From NCBI RefSeq assembly GCF_001647285.1, contig NZ_LRML01000025.1:1-32538 (forward strand): a stretch of DNA of 32,538 nt. The letters are read 5' to 3'. Origin of the DNA: Rufibacter roseus. Lineage in GTDB: Bacteria > Bacteroidota > Bacteroidia > Cytophagales > Hymenobacteraceae. Positions 1 to 5,806 of this stretch are shown here, one piece after another. Position 1 is the stretch's first letter. Every line of letters begins with the position of its first letter. The notes beneath the pieces were generated by a model. It worked only from the letters and a program-made list of their open reading frames with translations, searched no databases and was not told where the DNA came from. Both the position numbers and the translations under genes were made by a program.

Positions 1-93
1 CATGTTAGACAGGCTTACAACCGCCTCATTGTATAAATAATCTTGTTCCTCCCTTTCTTCTCTTTTGGTACAAGTTAAATGGTTTTTGCAAAC

Positions 94-159
94 ATAGGAC
101 TGTATAAACGCCAGCATCGGCCGACGGCCTCCGCCGCCTCTTACACGAGTCCGTTAGTG
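94..159 (+). other. attC-like recombination site A
   Basis: This is the leftmost palindrome. The left arm holds TGTATAAAC (101-109), the centre is CATCGGCCGACGGCC (115-129), and the right side has CTTACACGAGTCC followed by the core GTTAGTG (153-159). The left core is poorly conserved; no clean RYYYAAC lies at the expected distance. A GTTAGAC at 4-10 fits the GTTRRRY consensus and could be the end of a further site upstream, but its reverse complement is not found near 90-100. Bases 5-93 therefore hold no ORF and may be an ORF-less or damaged cassette, or a leader. Confidence 0.65.
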
Positions 160-181
160 GTAATTCAAATAAATTAATTTT

Positions 182-691
182 ATGAAGGTGAATTTGATTG
201 TCCTAGCTTTGGCTCTTGCTGTGTCTTCGGCTTTAGGACAGACAAAAGTATTTGAGTATAAAGGGGTAGATAATTCGTACCCGTCACCTTCTATCAAGTC
301 AACTAGAACATACCTAACCGACAGTACTTTTACTGACAGCGGATTACTATGCAATTCGGCTGAAGAAAAAGAATGTTCAATTACCTTCAAAAAAAGAGGT
401 AAAGATTGGTTTGTGAAAGCAAACGGGGAATGGCAAGAGTTATACGCCAATGAAGACAGCTTGATTAAAGTTGTATACTTTAAAAATGAGAAATTCATCT
501 TAAAGCCTACTCCAGATGTAAACATTTTCAATGGACGTGAGCTAAGGGGATTTACAAAAGAAGTTTTATATGTGAATACGAGCCATTTTACTACATATTG
601 GTTTGACCCAGAATTCGGTATTGTCATAATTGAGGGAGAAAACAGCTTTATTAGGCAAGATTATCTAAAAGGAAAAAAGAACAACCACTAA
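182..691 (+). CDS. Exported protein of unknown function (cassette 1 cargo)
   Basis: The 169-residue protein begins with a Sec signal peptide (MKVNLIVLALALAVSSALG, probable cleavage before QTKVF), so it is exported. The mature part is about 150 residues, mixed charged/aromatic and probably beta-rich, with a single Cys pair region (LLCNSAEEKEC) near residues 56-65. I do not recognise a family. The start lies 28 bases inside the cassette, and the TAA stop (689-691) is embedded in the left core CACTAAC of the next attC site, a typical cassette arrangement. There is no promoter space of its own; expression would depend on readthrough from the left. Confidence 0.8.
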   Translation: MKVNLIVLALALAVSSALGQTKVFEYKGVDNSYPSPSIKSTRTYLTDSTFTDSGLLCNSAEEKECSITFKKRGKDWFVKANGEWQELYANEDSLIKVVYFKNEKFILKPTPDVNIFNGRELRGFTKEVLYVNTSHFTTYWFDPEFGIVIIEGENSFIRQDYLKGKKNNH

Positions 692-754
692 CATTGTGTA
701 AACACCATGCGTCGGCCGACGGCTTAGCACGCTGTTTACACAAGACCGTTATGT
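686..754 (+). other. attC-like recombination site B
   Basis: Left core CACTAAC (686-692), left inner box TGTGTAAAC, centre GTCGGCCGACGGC, right inner box GTTTACACA, right core GTTATGT (748-754). TGTGTAAAC and GTTTACACA pair perfectly. Cores and inner boxes are separated by short unequal spacers, as in attC sites whose folded bottom strand is recognised by IntI. The stop codon of the gene to the left lies inside the left core. Confidence 0.85.
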
Positions 755-773
755 GGTATTTTGAATAATAAAA

Positions 774-1370
774 ATGAATAAAATAAAAGAAGTTGTAGAT
801 AAATACTTCGCGTTCATGCAGGAAATCGGAGGGCTCTTCGCACCAGAAGAACAAGTGCCACCTGGAATGCTCGACTTGGATAGAAAGGGTGATTTAGAGT
901 ATTCTGTATTTTGGAAACCAATCAATTCAACGGTTACTGATGTAGAAATCAAAAAACTTGAGAATTACTTTGGACATGAACTTCCAACAGCTTACAAAAA
1001 TTTTCTCAAACACCGACATTTCCTTGAACTTCAACTAGGCGAATATGGAGTATCATTCTTTAAAAGTATCCCAGAGAAATTAGTTAGTGACACAAAAGAA
1101 GAAATAGAAGAATACTACTGGAACCTAATAGAAAGAAATTATCTACCTTTTGCCCAATTATCTGATTACGGAGTTGTTGCATTTAATGCAAACAAAGAAT
1201 CTACGGAAAACGACTATCCGATTGTCACCCTTACTCATGAGGATGAGTATGAAGAAACAGAAGAGTATGCGGCCAATTTTGAAGGTATGTTCAAAGAGTT
1301 TGACTCACACCTAGAAGATTGGATACAAACGCGCAAAAGCAAAGAAAAAACACCACCTAACAACGTGTAA
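774..1370 (+). CDS. SMI1/KNR4 (SUKH) family protein (cassette 2 cargo)
   Basis: The 198-residue soluble, acidic protein has the SUKH core in its middle: VEIKKLENYFGHELPTAYKN (about residues 58-77) matches the family pattern of a helix ending in E..LG..LP..Y..FL. A later strand region (LPFAQLSDYGVVAFN) and an acidic DEYEETEEYAANFEGMFKEF helix also fit. SUKH proteins in bacteria are mostly immunity proteins against contact-dependent or polymorphic toxins. No toxin gene is adjacent, so that role is only inferred from the family. The last codons (PNNV, stop) run into the left core and inner box of attC site C: the TAA is part of GTGTAAAC. This means the C-terminus is encoded by the recombination site. 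Confidence 0.82.
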   Translation: MNKIKEVVDKYFAFMQEIGGLFAPEEQVPPGMLDLDRKGDLEYSVFWKPINSTVTDVEIKKLENYFGHELPTAYKNFLKHRHFLELQLGEYGVSFFKSIPEKLVSDTKEEIEEYYWNLIERNYLPFAQLSDYGVVAFNANKESTENDYPIVTLTHEDEYEETEEYAANFEGMFKEFDSHLEDWIQTRKSKEKTPPNNV

Positions 1371-1421
1371 ACCTCAGCATCGGCCGACGGCCTCGGCCGT
1401 CGTTTATACTAGACGTTAGCG
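1355..1421 (+). other. attC-like recombination site C
   Basis: Left core ACCTAAC (1355-1361) fits RYYYAAC exactly. The left inner box is GTGTAAAC, the centre is CATCGGCCGACGGCCTCGGCCG, the right inner box is GTTTATAC, and the right core is GTTAGCG (1415-1421). It is the best-formed site of the four and can fold into a long imperfect hairpin with an unpaired bulge between the core and inner boxes. Confidence 0.87.
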
Positions 1422-1442
1422 GCAATACATAAAATTATAAAT

Positions 1443-2069
1443 ATGAGATTCTATAGCATCGTACTTCTTTCGCTCATACTGTTAAGCTGCCAAGACTCAG
1501 CTGCTGATAATAAATCTAAAAATGAACCTACAATCAATAAAAGCACCGACACTTTAACACAGCAGAAATCTGAAACAAAACCTAAAGTATTAGCAACTAA
1601 TGAAGAATTCATCAGCTGGGATTCTGTTCGAGTCAACGGAAAATTGCCGATGATTTCTAAAACAAAGGAGCTTTTCAGCCTATTGGGAAAACCAGACAGT
1701 CTCGTTTCCCCTGACATGAACGATGTTTGCGTTTCTTTTTACGACAAAGACTTTAAGTATGCCTACTTAAACAATTCCCAAATAGAAATATACGGCGACA
1801 CAGCTGTTTTCGGCTCCCTCTACTTCAAAAAAGAATCAAAGCTTTATCTAAAGACGCCAAAACACACATTCGACAGGAATACCTCTTTAGAAACTCTTGA
1901 AAAAGTCTTTCCTAATGCTGTAAAAGAAAAGTATGAAGTGAATGACTATGATATTGGAAAAGCCGTTGCAGTAAGAATTCAGACATCAAAAGAACCGTCC
2001 GATGACTCATGGCTCCTTCTCTTTAAAAACGGTAAACTGATTAGAATTGATTATTATATGCCGTGCTAA
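1443..2069 (+). CDS. Lipoprotein of unknown function (cassette 3 cargo)
   Basis: The 208-residue protein has a type II signal peptide, MRFYSIVLLSLILLSC, with lipobox LLSC (Cys16). A Ser/Thr/Lys-rich linker follows (about residues 17-50). The mature domain (about 55-208) ends in a beta-rich segment with DSWLLLFKNGKLIRIDYYMPC, which recalls small Bacteroidota periplasmic lipoproteins. I do not recognise a named family. It starts 27 bases after the cassette cut and ends 10 bases before attC site D. Base composition is AT-rich compared with genes beyond about 2700. Confidence 0.8.
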   Translation: MRFYSIVLLSLILLSCQDSAADNKSKNEPTINKSTDTLTQQKSETKPKVLATNEEFISWDSVRVNGKLPMISKTKELFSLLGKPDSLVSPDMNDVCVSFYDKDFKYAYLNNSQIEIYGDTAVFGSLYFKKESKLYLKTPKHTFDRNTSLETLEKVFPNAVKEKYEVNDYDIGKAVAVRIQTSKEPSDDSWLLLFKNGKLIRIDYYMPC

Positions 2070-2079
2070 AAAGTACAGC

Positions 2080-2148
2080 CGCTAACATTGTGCATAAGGC
2101 ATGCCACGGCCGACGGCCTCAGCCGCCGTTTATACTAGTCCGTTGTGG
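2080..2148 (+). other. attC-like recombination site D
   Basis: Left core CGCTAAC (2080-2086), a degenerate left inner box TGCATAAGG, centre CACGGCCGACGGCC, right inner box GTTTATAC and right core GTTGTGG (2142-2148). The bases GCCGCTAAC (2078-2086) are the exact reverse complement of GTTAGCGGC (1415-1423) at the start of the same cassette, showing that 1416-2142 behaves as one excisable unit. Confidence 0.83.
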
Positions 2149-2160
2149 TAAACTAAAAGT

Positions 2161-2691
2161 ATGAAAAGAATTTTATTGACAGGGCTTTTATGTTTTGCCT
2201 TCGGAATAACAAGTCAAAGTCTAATGACTAGCAATTTCGCATATTTTGTTCCAGTTCTCTTCTCATTAGGTGTAAGCATAGGCAATTACAATAATTTTAG
2301 AATTAACAGATTAAAAGGGCTTGTTCTACACGCTGTTTTTTCCTTAGCTATATTCTTTCTTGCTATTCTATTTACCTTGGGAGCATCATATGTAATTGGT
2401 TTCGCCGCAGTTCTTGCTTCAGGTGTCGTAGCAGCTGTAGGGCTTTACTTGTTGGACAGTCTGATATTAAAAGTCGAAAGAAAAGGATTGGGTCTGATAA
2501 TTATTCTTGCCTCAAGTACAATGGTTTTATTGTTATTACAAGCTTTAAGAATGCTTTATAGAAACGAGAGTAATCTTATAAATGAAGCTGAGCTGTATGT
2601 TTTAATTTGGATGACTCTTGTAGGTATAGGTTTTGGAATAGCTTTGAATTTGAAAGAAGAAAGTCATCCCACAACAAAACCTATAAGTTAA
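2161..2691 (+). CDS. Multi-pass membrane protein of unknown function (cassette 4 cargo)
   Basis: The 176-residue, very hydrophobic protein has about five transmembrane helices (roughly residues 4-20, 23-40, 55-75, 78-100, 113-130 and 145-163, the last two less certain) and a short charged tail. No functional motif is visible. The start lies only 18 bases after the cassette cut. Unlike the other three cassettes, no attC-like palindrome follows the stop. Within 25 bases the sequence passes into a more GC-rich gene, so the cassette appears to have lost its attC. Confidence 0.75.
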   Translation: MKRILLTGLLCFAFGITSQSLMTSNFAYFVPVLFSLGVSIGNYNNFRINRLKGLVLHAVFSLAIFFLAILFTLGASYVIGFAAVLASGVVAAVGLYLLDSLILKVERKGLGLIIILASSTMVLLLLQALRMLYRNESNLINEAELYVLIWMTLVGIGFGIALNLKEESHPTTKPIS

Positions 2692-2717
2692 CTACTCCAC
2701 CTTATGGCAGAGCCGTT

Positions 2718-3371
2718 GTGCACCATTTTAAGCTATCAAACCCGCTATCAAATTTGACTACTAGAAGACTTCATTACCTATCTGGCCTCTTGTTAGCTTT
2801 TTTTACCGGGCTACATTTATTCAACCACCTCTATAGTGTTGCAGGGGCTGACCAGCATATAGAGGTCATGAAAAGCCTGCGCCTTGTATACCGCAACATT
2901 CTTGTGGAGGCAATTCTACTGATAGCCGTGCTTTTACAAATAGTGTCGGGCATAAAGCTCTTCCAGAAAAGCCGCAAGGCAGCTGTCAGCAATTTTGATA
3001 AACTGCATAGTTGGACAGGACTTTACCTGGCGGCATTCTTTGTCATTCATGTAGGCTCTGTATTAGTGGGGCGTGCTGTTTTGCACCTGGACACCAACTT
3101 TTATTATGGCGTGGCAGGATTGAATACTTTCCCATTCAACCTGTTCTTTATTCCCTATTACGGGCTTGCCACCATCTCATTTTTCGGGCATATGGCAGCT
3201 ATTCACAGCAAGAAAATGAAACAGGCTGTTTTTGGCTGGACACCACAAAGGCAGGCAAAAGCAATTTTGGGCTTAGGTATTATTCTGACAGCCTTTATGT
3301 TTTATGGCTTAACAAACCGCTTTAGAGGAGTAAAAGTCCCAACGGAATACAATGTTCTTATTGGAAAATAA
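2718..3371 (+). CDS. Cytochrome b-like integral membrane protein, 5' end disturbed
   Basis: The open frame reaches back to 2607, but that first part overlaps the preceding gene out of frame and reads as low-complexity charged sequence. The protein proper starts around GTG 2718 (VHHFKLSNPL) and has about five membrane helices. Histidines sit at helix positions in LHYLSGLLLAFFTGLHLFNHLY, LHSWTGLYLAAFFVIHVGS and FFGHMAAIH. Paired intramembrane His residues recall the haem-binding anchor subunits of succinate dehydrogenase/fumarate reductase, but no partner subunits are nearby. No ATG is available at the 5' end: the GTG lies in CCGTTGTG, an 8-base match to the right core of attC site D. The native start may have been replaced when the cassettes arrived. 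Function assignment is tentative. Confidence 0.6.
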   Translation: MHHFKLSNPLSNLTTRRLHYLSGLLLAFFTGLHLFNHLYSVAGADQHIEVMKSLRLVYRNILVEAILLIAVLLQIVSGIKLFQKSRKAAVSNFDKLHSWTGLYLAAFFVIHVGSVLVGRAVLHLDTNFYYGVAGLNTFPFNLFFIPYYGLATISFFGHMAAIHSKKMKQAVFGWTPQRQAKAILGLGIILTAFMFYGLTNRFRGVKVPTEYNVLIGK

Positions 3372-3504
3372 AACCAATGCCCAACACTTTATTGCCACTA
3401 TGTGCAGGGTCTGCTCTCCTTCTTAAGGAAAGTGAATAAATATCCATTAAGGCAGTAAGCTTTTTGTAACACGGTTCATTCGCACACCAGCAACACCTCC
3501 CACG

Positions 3505-3517
3505 TTACCTGCTGTTT
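3505..3517 (+). repeat. Left 13-bp inverted flank of the GNAT gene
   Basis: TTACCTGCTGTTT here is the perfect reverse complement of 4080-4092. It is preceded by G (3504), giving GTTACCT, a core-like heptamer. It lies 12 bases before the GNAT start codon. Confidence 0.6.
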
Positions 3518-3528
3518 AGAGAAGAAAT

Positions 3529-4092
3529 ATGATAGCTTATTCTACATCGAAGAACAATATAGAACTAGAAGGAATTTTGTCTTTGCAAAAGGCAAATTTA
3601 AAAATCGGCTTATCCGAAGGAGAAATAGAAAGTCAAGGTTTTGTGACAGTAAACCATGATCTGAAGACTTTAAAAAAACTTAATCAAATAGAAGAGCATA
3701 TCATTGCTAAAGATGGCGAAAAGGTAGTTGCTTATGTTTTGTCGATGACGAAGAAATCAAGGTTTGATATACCTATCTTGATTCCCATGTTTGAAGTCTT
3801 TGATAAAGTCGTGTACAAAGTCAAATTACTATCCGCTTATAATTATATGGTTGTAGGGCAAGTATGTGTAGATAAAGACTACCGGGGGAAAGGAATATTC
3901 GGAGACTGTTATTCAGCGTACAAACAACACCACTCAGAGAAGTATGATTTTGCAATAACGGAAATAGCGAAAACTAATCTGCGCTCACTCAATGCTCATA
4001 AAAGAGTCGGATTCAAGGAAATAGTTTCATACACAGATCCCAACAAAATCGAATGGATTGTTGTGCTATGGGATTGGAAAAACAGCAGGTAA
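3529..4092 (+). CDS. GNAT family N-acetyltransferase
   Basis: The 187-residue protein has the acetyl-CoA-binding motif A of GNAT enzymes, VCVDKDYRGKGIFGDCYSAY (about residues 121-140, R-G-K-G), preceded by the beta strand MVVGQV and followed by ITEIAKTNLRSLNAHKRVGF, the usual N..S...Y/H.K.GF motif B region. The acceptor substrate is unknown. The gene is flanked by a perfect 13-bp inverted match (3505-3517 and 4080-4092); the right copy contains the stop codon. This is the same relation seen between the ends of cassettes 1-3, so the gene may be a diverged cassette. It is AT-rich. Confidence 0.85.
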   Translation: MIAYSTSKNNIELEGILSLQKANLKIGLSEGEIESQGFVTVNHDLKTLKKLNQIEEHIIAKDGEKVVAYVLSMTKKSRFDIPILIPMFEVFDKVVYKVKLLSAYNYMVVGQVCVDKDYRGKGIFGDCYSAYKQHHSEKYDFAITEIAKTNLRSLNAHKRVGFKEIVSYTDPNKIEWIVVLWDWKNSR

Positions 4093-4132
4093 ACTGGCTG
4101 AGGCTACGTTTCTGCTACACAATACGTTATTA
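4080..4132 (+). repeat. Right inverted flank of GNAT gene with degenerate attC-like tail
   Basis: AAACAGCAGGTAA (4080-4092) is the reverse complement of 3505-3517 and is followed by AC. Thirty bases on, CTACACAATACGTTAT (4115-4130) resembles the right side of attC site B (TTACACAAGACCGTTAT). The arms between do not pair well, so if this was an attC it is decayed. Confidence 0.4.
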
Positions 4133-4139
4133 AAAGTAT

Positions 4140-4973
4140 ATGGAAGAGATACCGATTAATACCAGAAGTCTTTTCAAGCCTTTACAGAACAAGCTGATTG
4201 AATTGTTGAAATCATTAAATGAAGATGATTGGAATAAACAAACAGTAGCGAAACAATGGAAGGTAAAAGATGTAGTAAGCCATATATTAGACACGCAGCT
4301 TCGAGTACTTTCTATTCAAAGGGATGGTTATTACGGAGAACAGCCCCCAGAAATTAAAGAATATAATGATTTGGTTAGATGGCTAAATAAACTAAACAGC
4401 GATTGGGTTAGCGCCACAAAAAGACTTAGTCCACAAACACTAATTTTATTACTTGAATCAGTAGGAGATTTGGTATCGGAATACTATGATTCATTGAATC
4501 CTTGGGATGAGGCATTATTTTCTGTTGCCTGGGCGGGTGAATCAACTAGTTTCAATTGGATGCATGTAGCCCGAGAATATACTGAACATTGGCATCACCA
4601 ACAACAGATTAGAGAAGCGGTCAATAAACAAGGGATAATGTCAAGAGAGCTGTTCTACCCTGTCATGAATACGTTCTTTCAAGCTTTACCACATAAGTTC
4701 CGTGATATAGCCGCTGAAAAAGGAACAGTTATTGAAGCACAGATAACTTCCGAAGCTGGTGGAATCTGGTCTTTAATTAAAGATACTGACGGATGGAAAC
4801 TCGAGTCAGGACCTAAATTAACCCCTGTAGCCGTTGTCTGTATACCGATTGAAATCTCCTGGATTTTATTTACAAAGAGCGTCCGGCCACATGAAATAAT
4901 TGATAAGGTAGAGATAAAGGGAGATGAATATTTAGCAAAAAAGGTACTAGAAATGGTATCAGTAATTGCATAA
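4140..4973 (+). CDS. DinB-like / mycothiol-dependent maleylpyruvate isomerase N-terminal domain protein
   Basis: The 277-residue soluble protein has the four-helix DinB-superfamily pattern: a first-helix metal ligand in WKVKDVVSHILD (His48) and the later motif REYTEHWHHQQQIREA (residues 145-160, His150/His152/His153). It matches the TIGR03083-type maleylpyruvate isomerase family. In actinobacteria these are metal-dependent thiol S-transferases or isomerases using mycothiol. Bacteroidota do not make mycothiol, so the thiol cofactor here would have to be another (bacillithiol is the usual one in this phylum), which is inference. The C-terminal 100 residues are an SCP2-like extension. The gene starts 14 bases after a GTTAT core-like sequence. 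Confidence 0.75.
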   Translation: MEEIPINTRSLFKPLQNKLIELLKSLNEDDWNKQTVAKQWKVKDVVSHILDTQLRVLSIQRDGYYGEQPPEIKEYNDLVRWLNKLNSDWVSATKRLSPQTLILLLESVGDLVSEYYDSLNPWDEALFSVAWAGESTSFNWMHVAREYTEHWHHQQQIREAVNKQGIMSRELFYPVMNTFFQALPHKFRDIAAEKGTVIEAQITSEAGGIWSLIKDTDGWKLESGPKLTPVAVVCIPIEISWILFTKSVRPHEIIDKVEIKGDEYLAKKVLEMVSVIA

Positions 4974-5077
4974 AACAATCTCAGACAAGGTATATAGTGA
5001 AAAGCTGCCTTAGGTCCTCTTTATGTACTAACTCTTACCTGTACCCCTACTAGTCGACAGCAAACATTAAACAGAAC

Positions 5078-5806
5078 ATGATGGATAGAAAAGACTTTCT
5101 AAAAACAGGACTAATACTTGGCGGTGCGACACTTGTACCGACAGCATTACCATTTGCCAATAATCTGACTGACAACACCATTGACAAGTTGGTTGACAAA
5201 GACGGTAATTTTATTCATCAACCCTTGGCTTATTCAAAGAATCATTTAGAGCCGTACATGGACGAAGAAACTTTGCATCTGCATTACACTTTTCATCACG
5301 GAGGAGCGGTAAAAGGTGCAAACAAAGACCAACAGATGATACGGAAAGCTTTGGATGAGAATAATCTTGAAACCATTGACTTTTGGACAAAGAAATTGGC
5401 CTTTCACCTTTCATCTCACATCCTGCATTCCATATTTTGGACAAACTTAACCAACAAAAAATCTGACCCTAAAGGCGATTTGCTCAAGCGCATAGAAAAA
5501 GATTTTGGCAGTTACGACAAATTAAAATTGTATCTCGCCAAGACCTCTAAGGACGTTGACGGCAATGGATGGGGTATTTTGGGCTATCAACCTTACACCG
5601 ACAAGCTGACCATTTTACAATGTGAGAACCACGAAAAACTGACCCAGTGGGGCGTAATTCCTTTGCTTGTAATAGATGTTTGGGAACATTCTTACTACCT
5701 CAAATACAAAAACAAACGGGCAGACTTTGTTGATAATCTGTTTAACATCATTAATTGGGACAATGCCGCTCAACGGTTAGACAACGCACTAAAATTGACC
5801 AAGTGA
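5078..5806 (+). CDS. Exported Fe/Mn superoxide dismutase
   Basis: The 242-residue Fe/Mn-type SOD converts superoxide to O2 and H2O2. Metal ligands can be placed by motif: His69 in LHLHYTFHH, His114 in SSHILHSIFW, and Asp200 and His204 in VIDVWEHSYYLKY. An N-terminal extension (MMDRKDFLKTGLILGGATLVPTALPFA) looks like a Tat-type signal with RK in place of RR, so the enzyme is probably periplasmic or extracytoplasmic. Residues about 45-240 are the catalytic fold at normal length. The stop overlaps the start of the chromate transporter, so the two are one operon. An SOD beside a chromate exporter fits protection against superoxide from chromate redox cycling. Confidence 0.92.
   Translation: MMDRKDFLKTGLILGGATLVPTALPFANNLTDNTIDKLVDKDGNFIHQPLAYSKNHLEPYMDEETLHLHYTFHHGGAVKGANKDQQMIRKALDENNLETIDFWTKKLAFHLSSHILHSIFWTNLTNKKSDPKGDLLKRIEKDFGSYDKLKLYLAKTSKDVDGNGWGILGYQPYTDKLTILQCENHEKLTQWGVIPLLVIDVWEHSYYLKYKNKRADFVDNLFNIINWDNAAQRLDNALKLTK

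Larger units (their letters stand above)
1..2690 (+). mobile_element. Integron-type gene cassette cluster (no integrase in window)
   Basis: Four one-gene units, all on the + strand, are separated by four related imperfect palindromes centred near 122, 718, 1385 and 2112. Each palindrome ends in a GTT core that would be cut as G^TT, giving units 154-748, 749-1415, 1416-2142 and 2143 to about 2690. ORFs start 18-28 bases after the cut and stop at or just before the next palindrome, with almost no spare DNA, as in promoterless integron cassettes. For the first three units the sequence just after the 5' cut is the reverse complement of that just before the 3' palindrome body (9/9, 9/10 and 9/9 bases). 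This is what an attC site reassembled in a circular cassette requires. No tyrosine recombinase is visible; the integrase may lie left of base 1 or be absent (CALIN). Confidence 0.82.

Noticed and set aside
4-10. GTTAGAC as the start of a complete cassette 0
   Set aside because: Matches GTTRRRY, but the expected complement GTCTAAC is not found before site A and no ORF lies in 5-93; mentioned only as possible.
154-627. 157-codon minus-strand frame
   Set aside because: Antisense shadow of the exported-protein gene 182-691, which has a signal peptide and cassette-consistent ends.
100-2150. Regular palindromic repeats as a CRISPR array
   Set aside because: Repeats are 600-700 bases apart, about 70 bp long and imperfect, and the intervals are coding; no cas genes. 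attC sites explain them better.
2607-2717. N-terminal extension of the cytochrome b-like protein
   Set aside because: Overlaps the cassette 4 gene out of frame and has no membrane-protein or family character; the supported protein starts near 2718.
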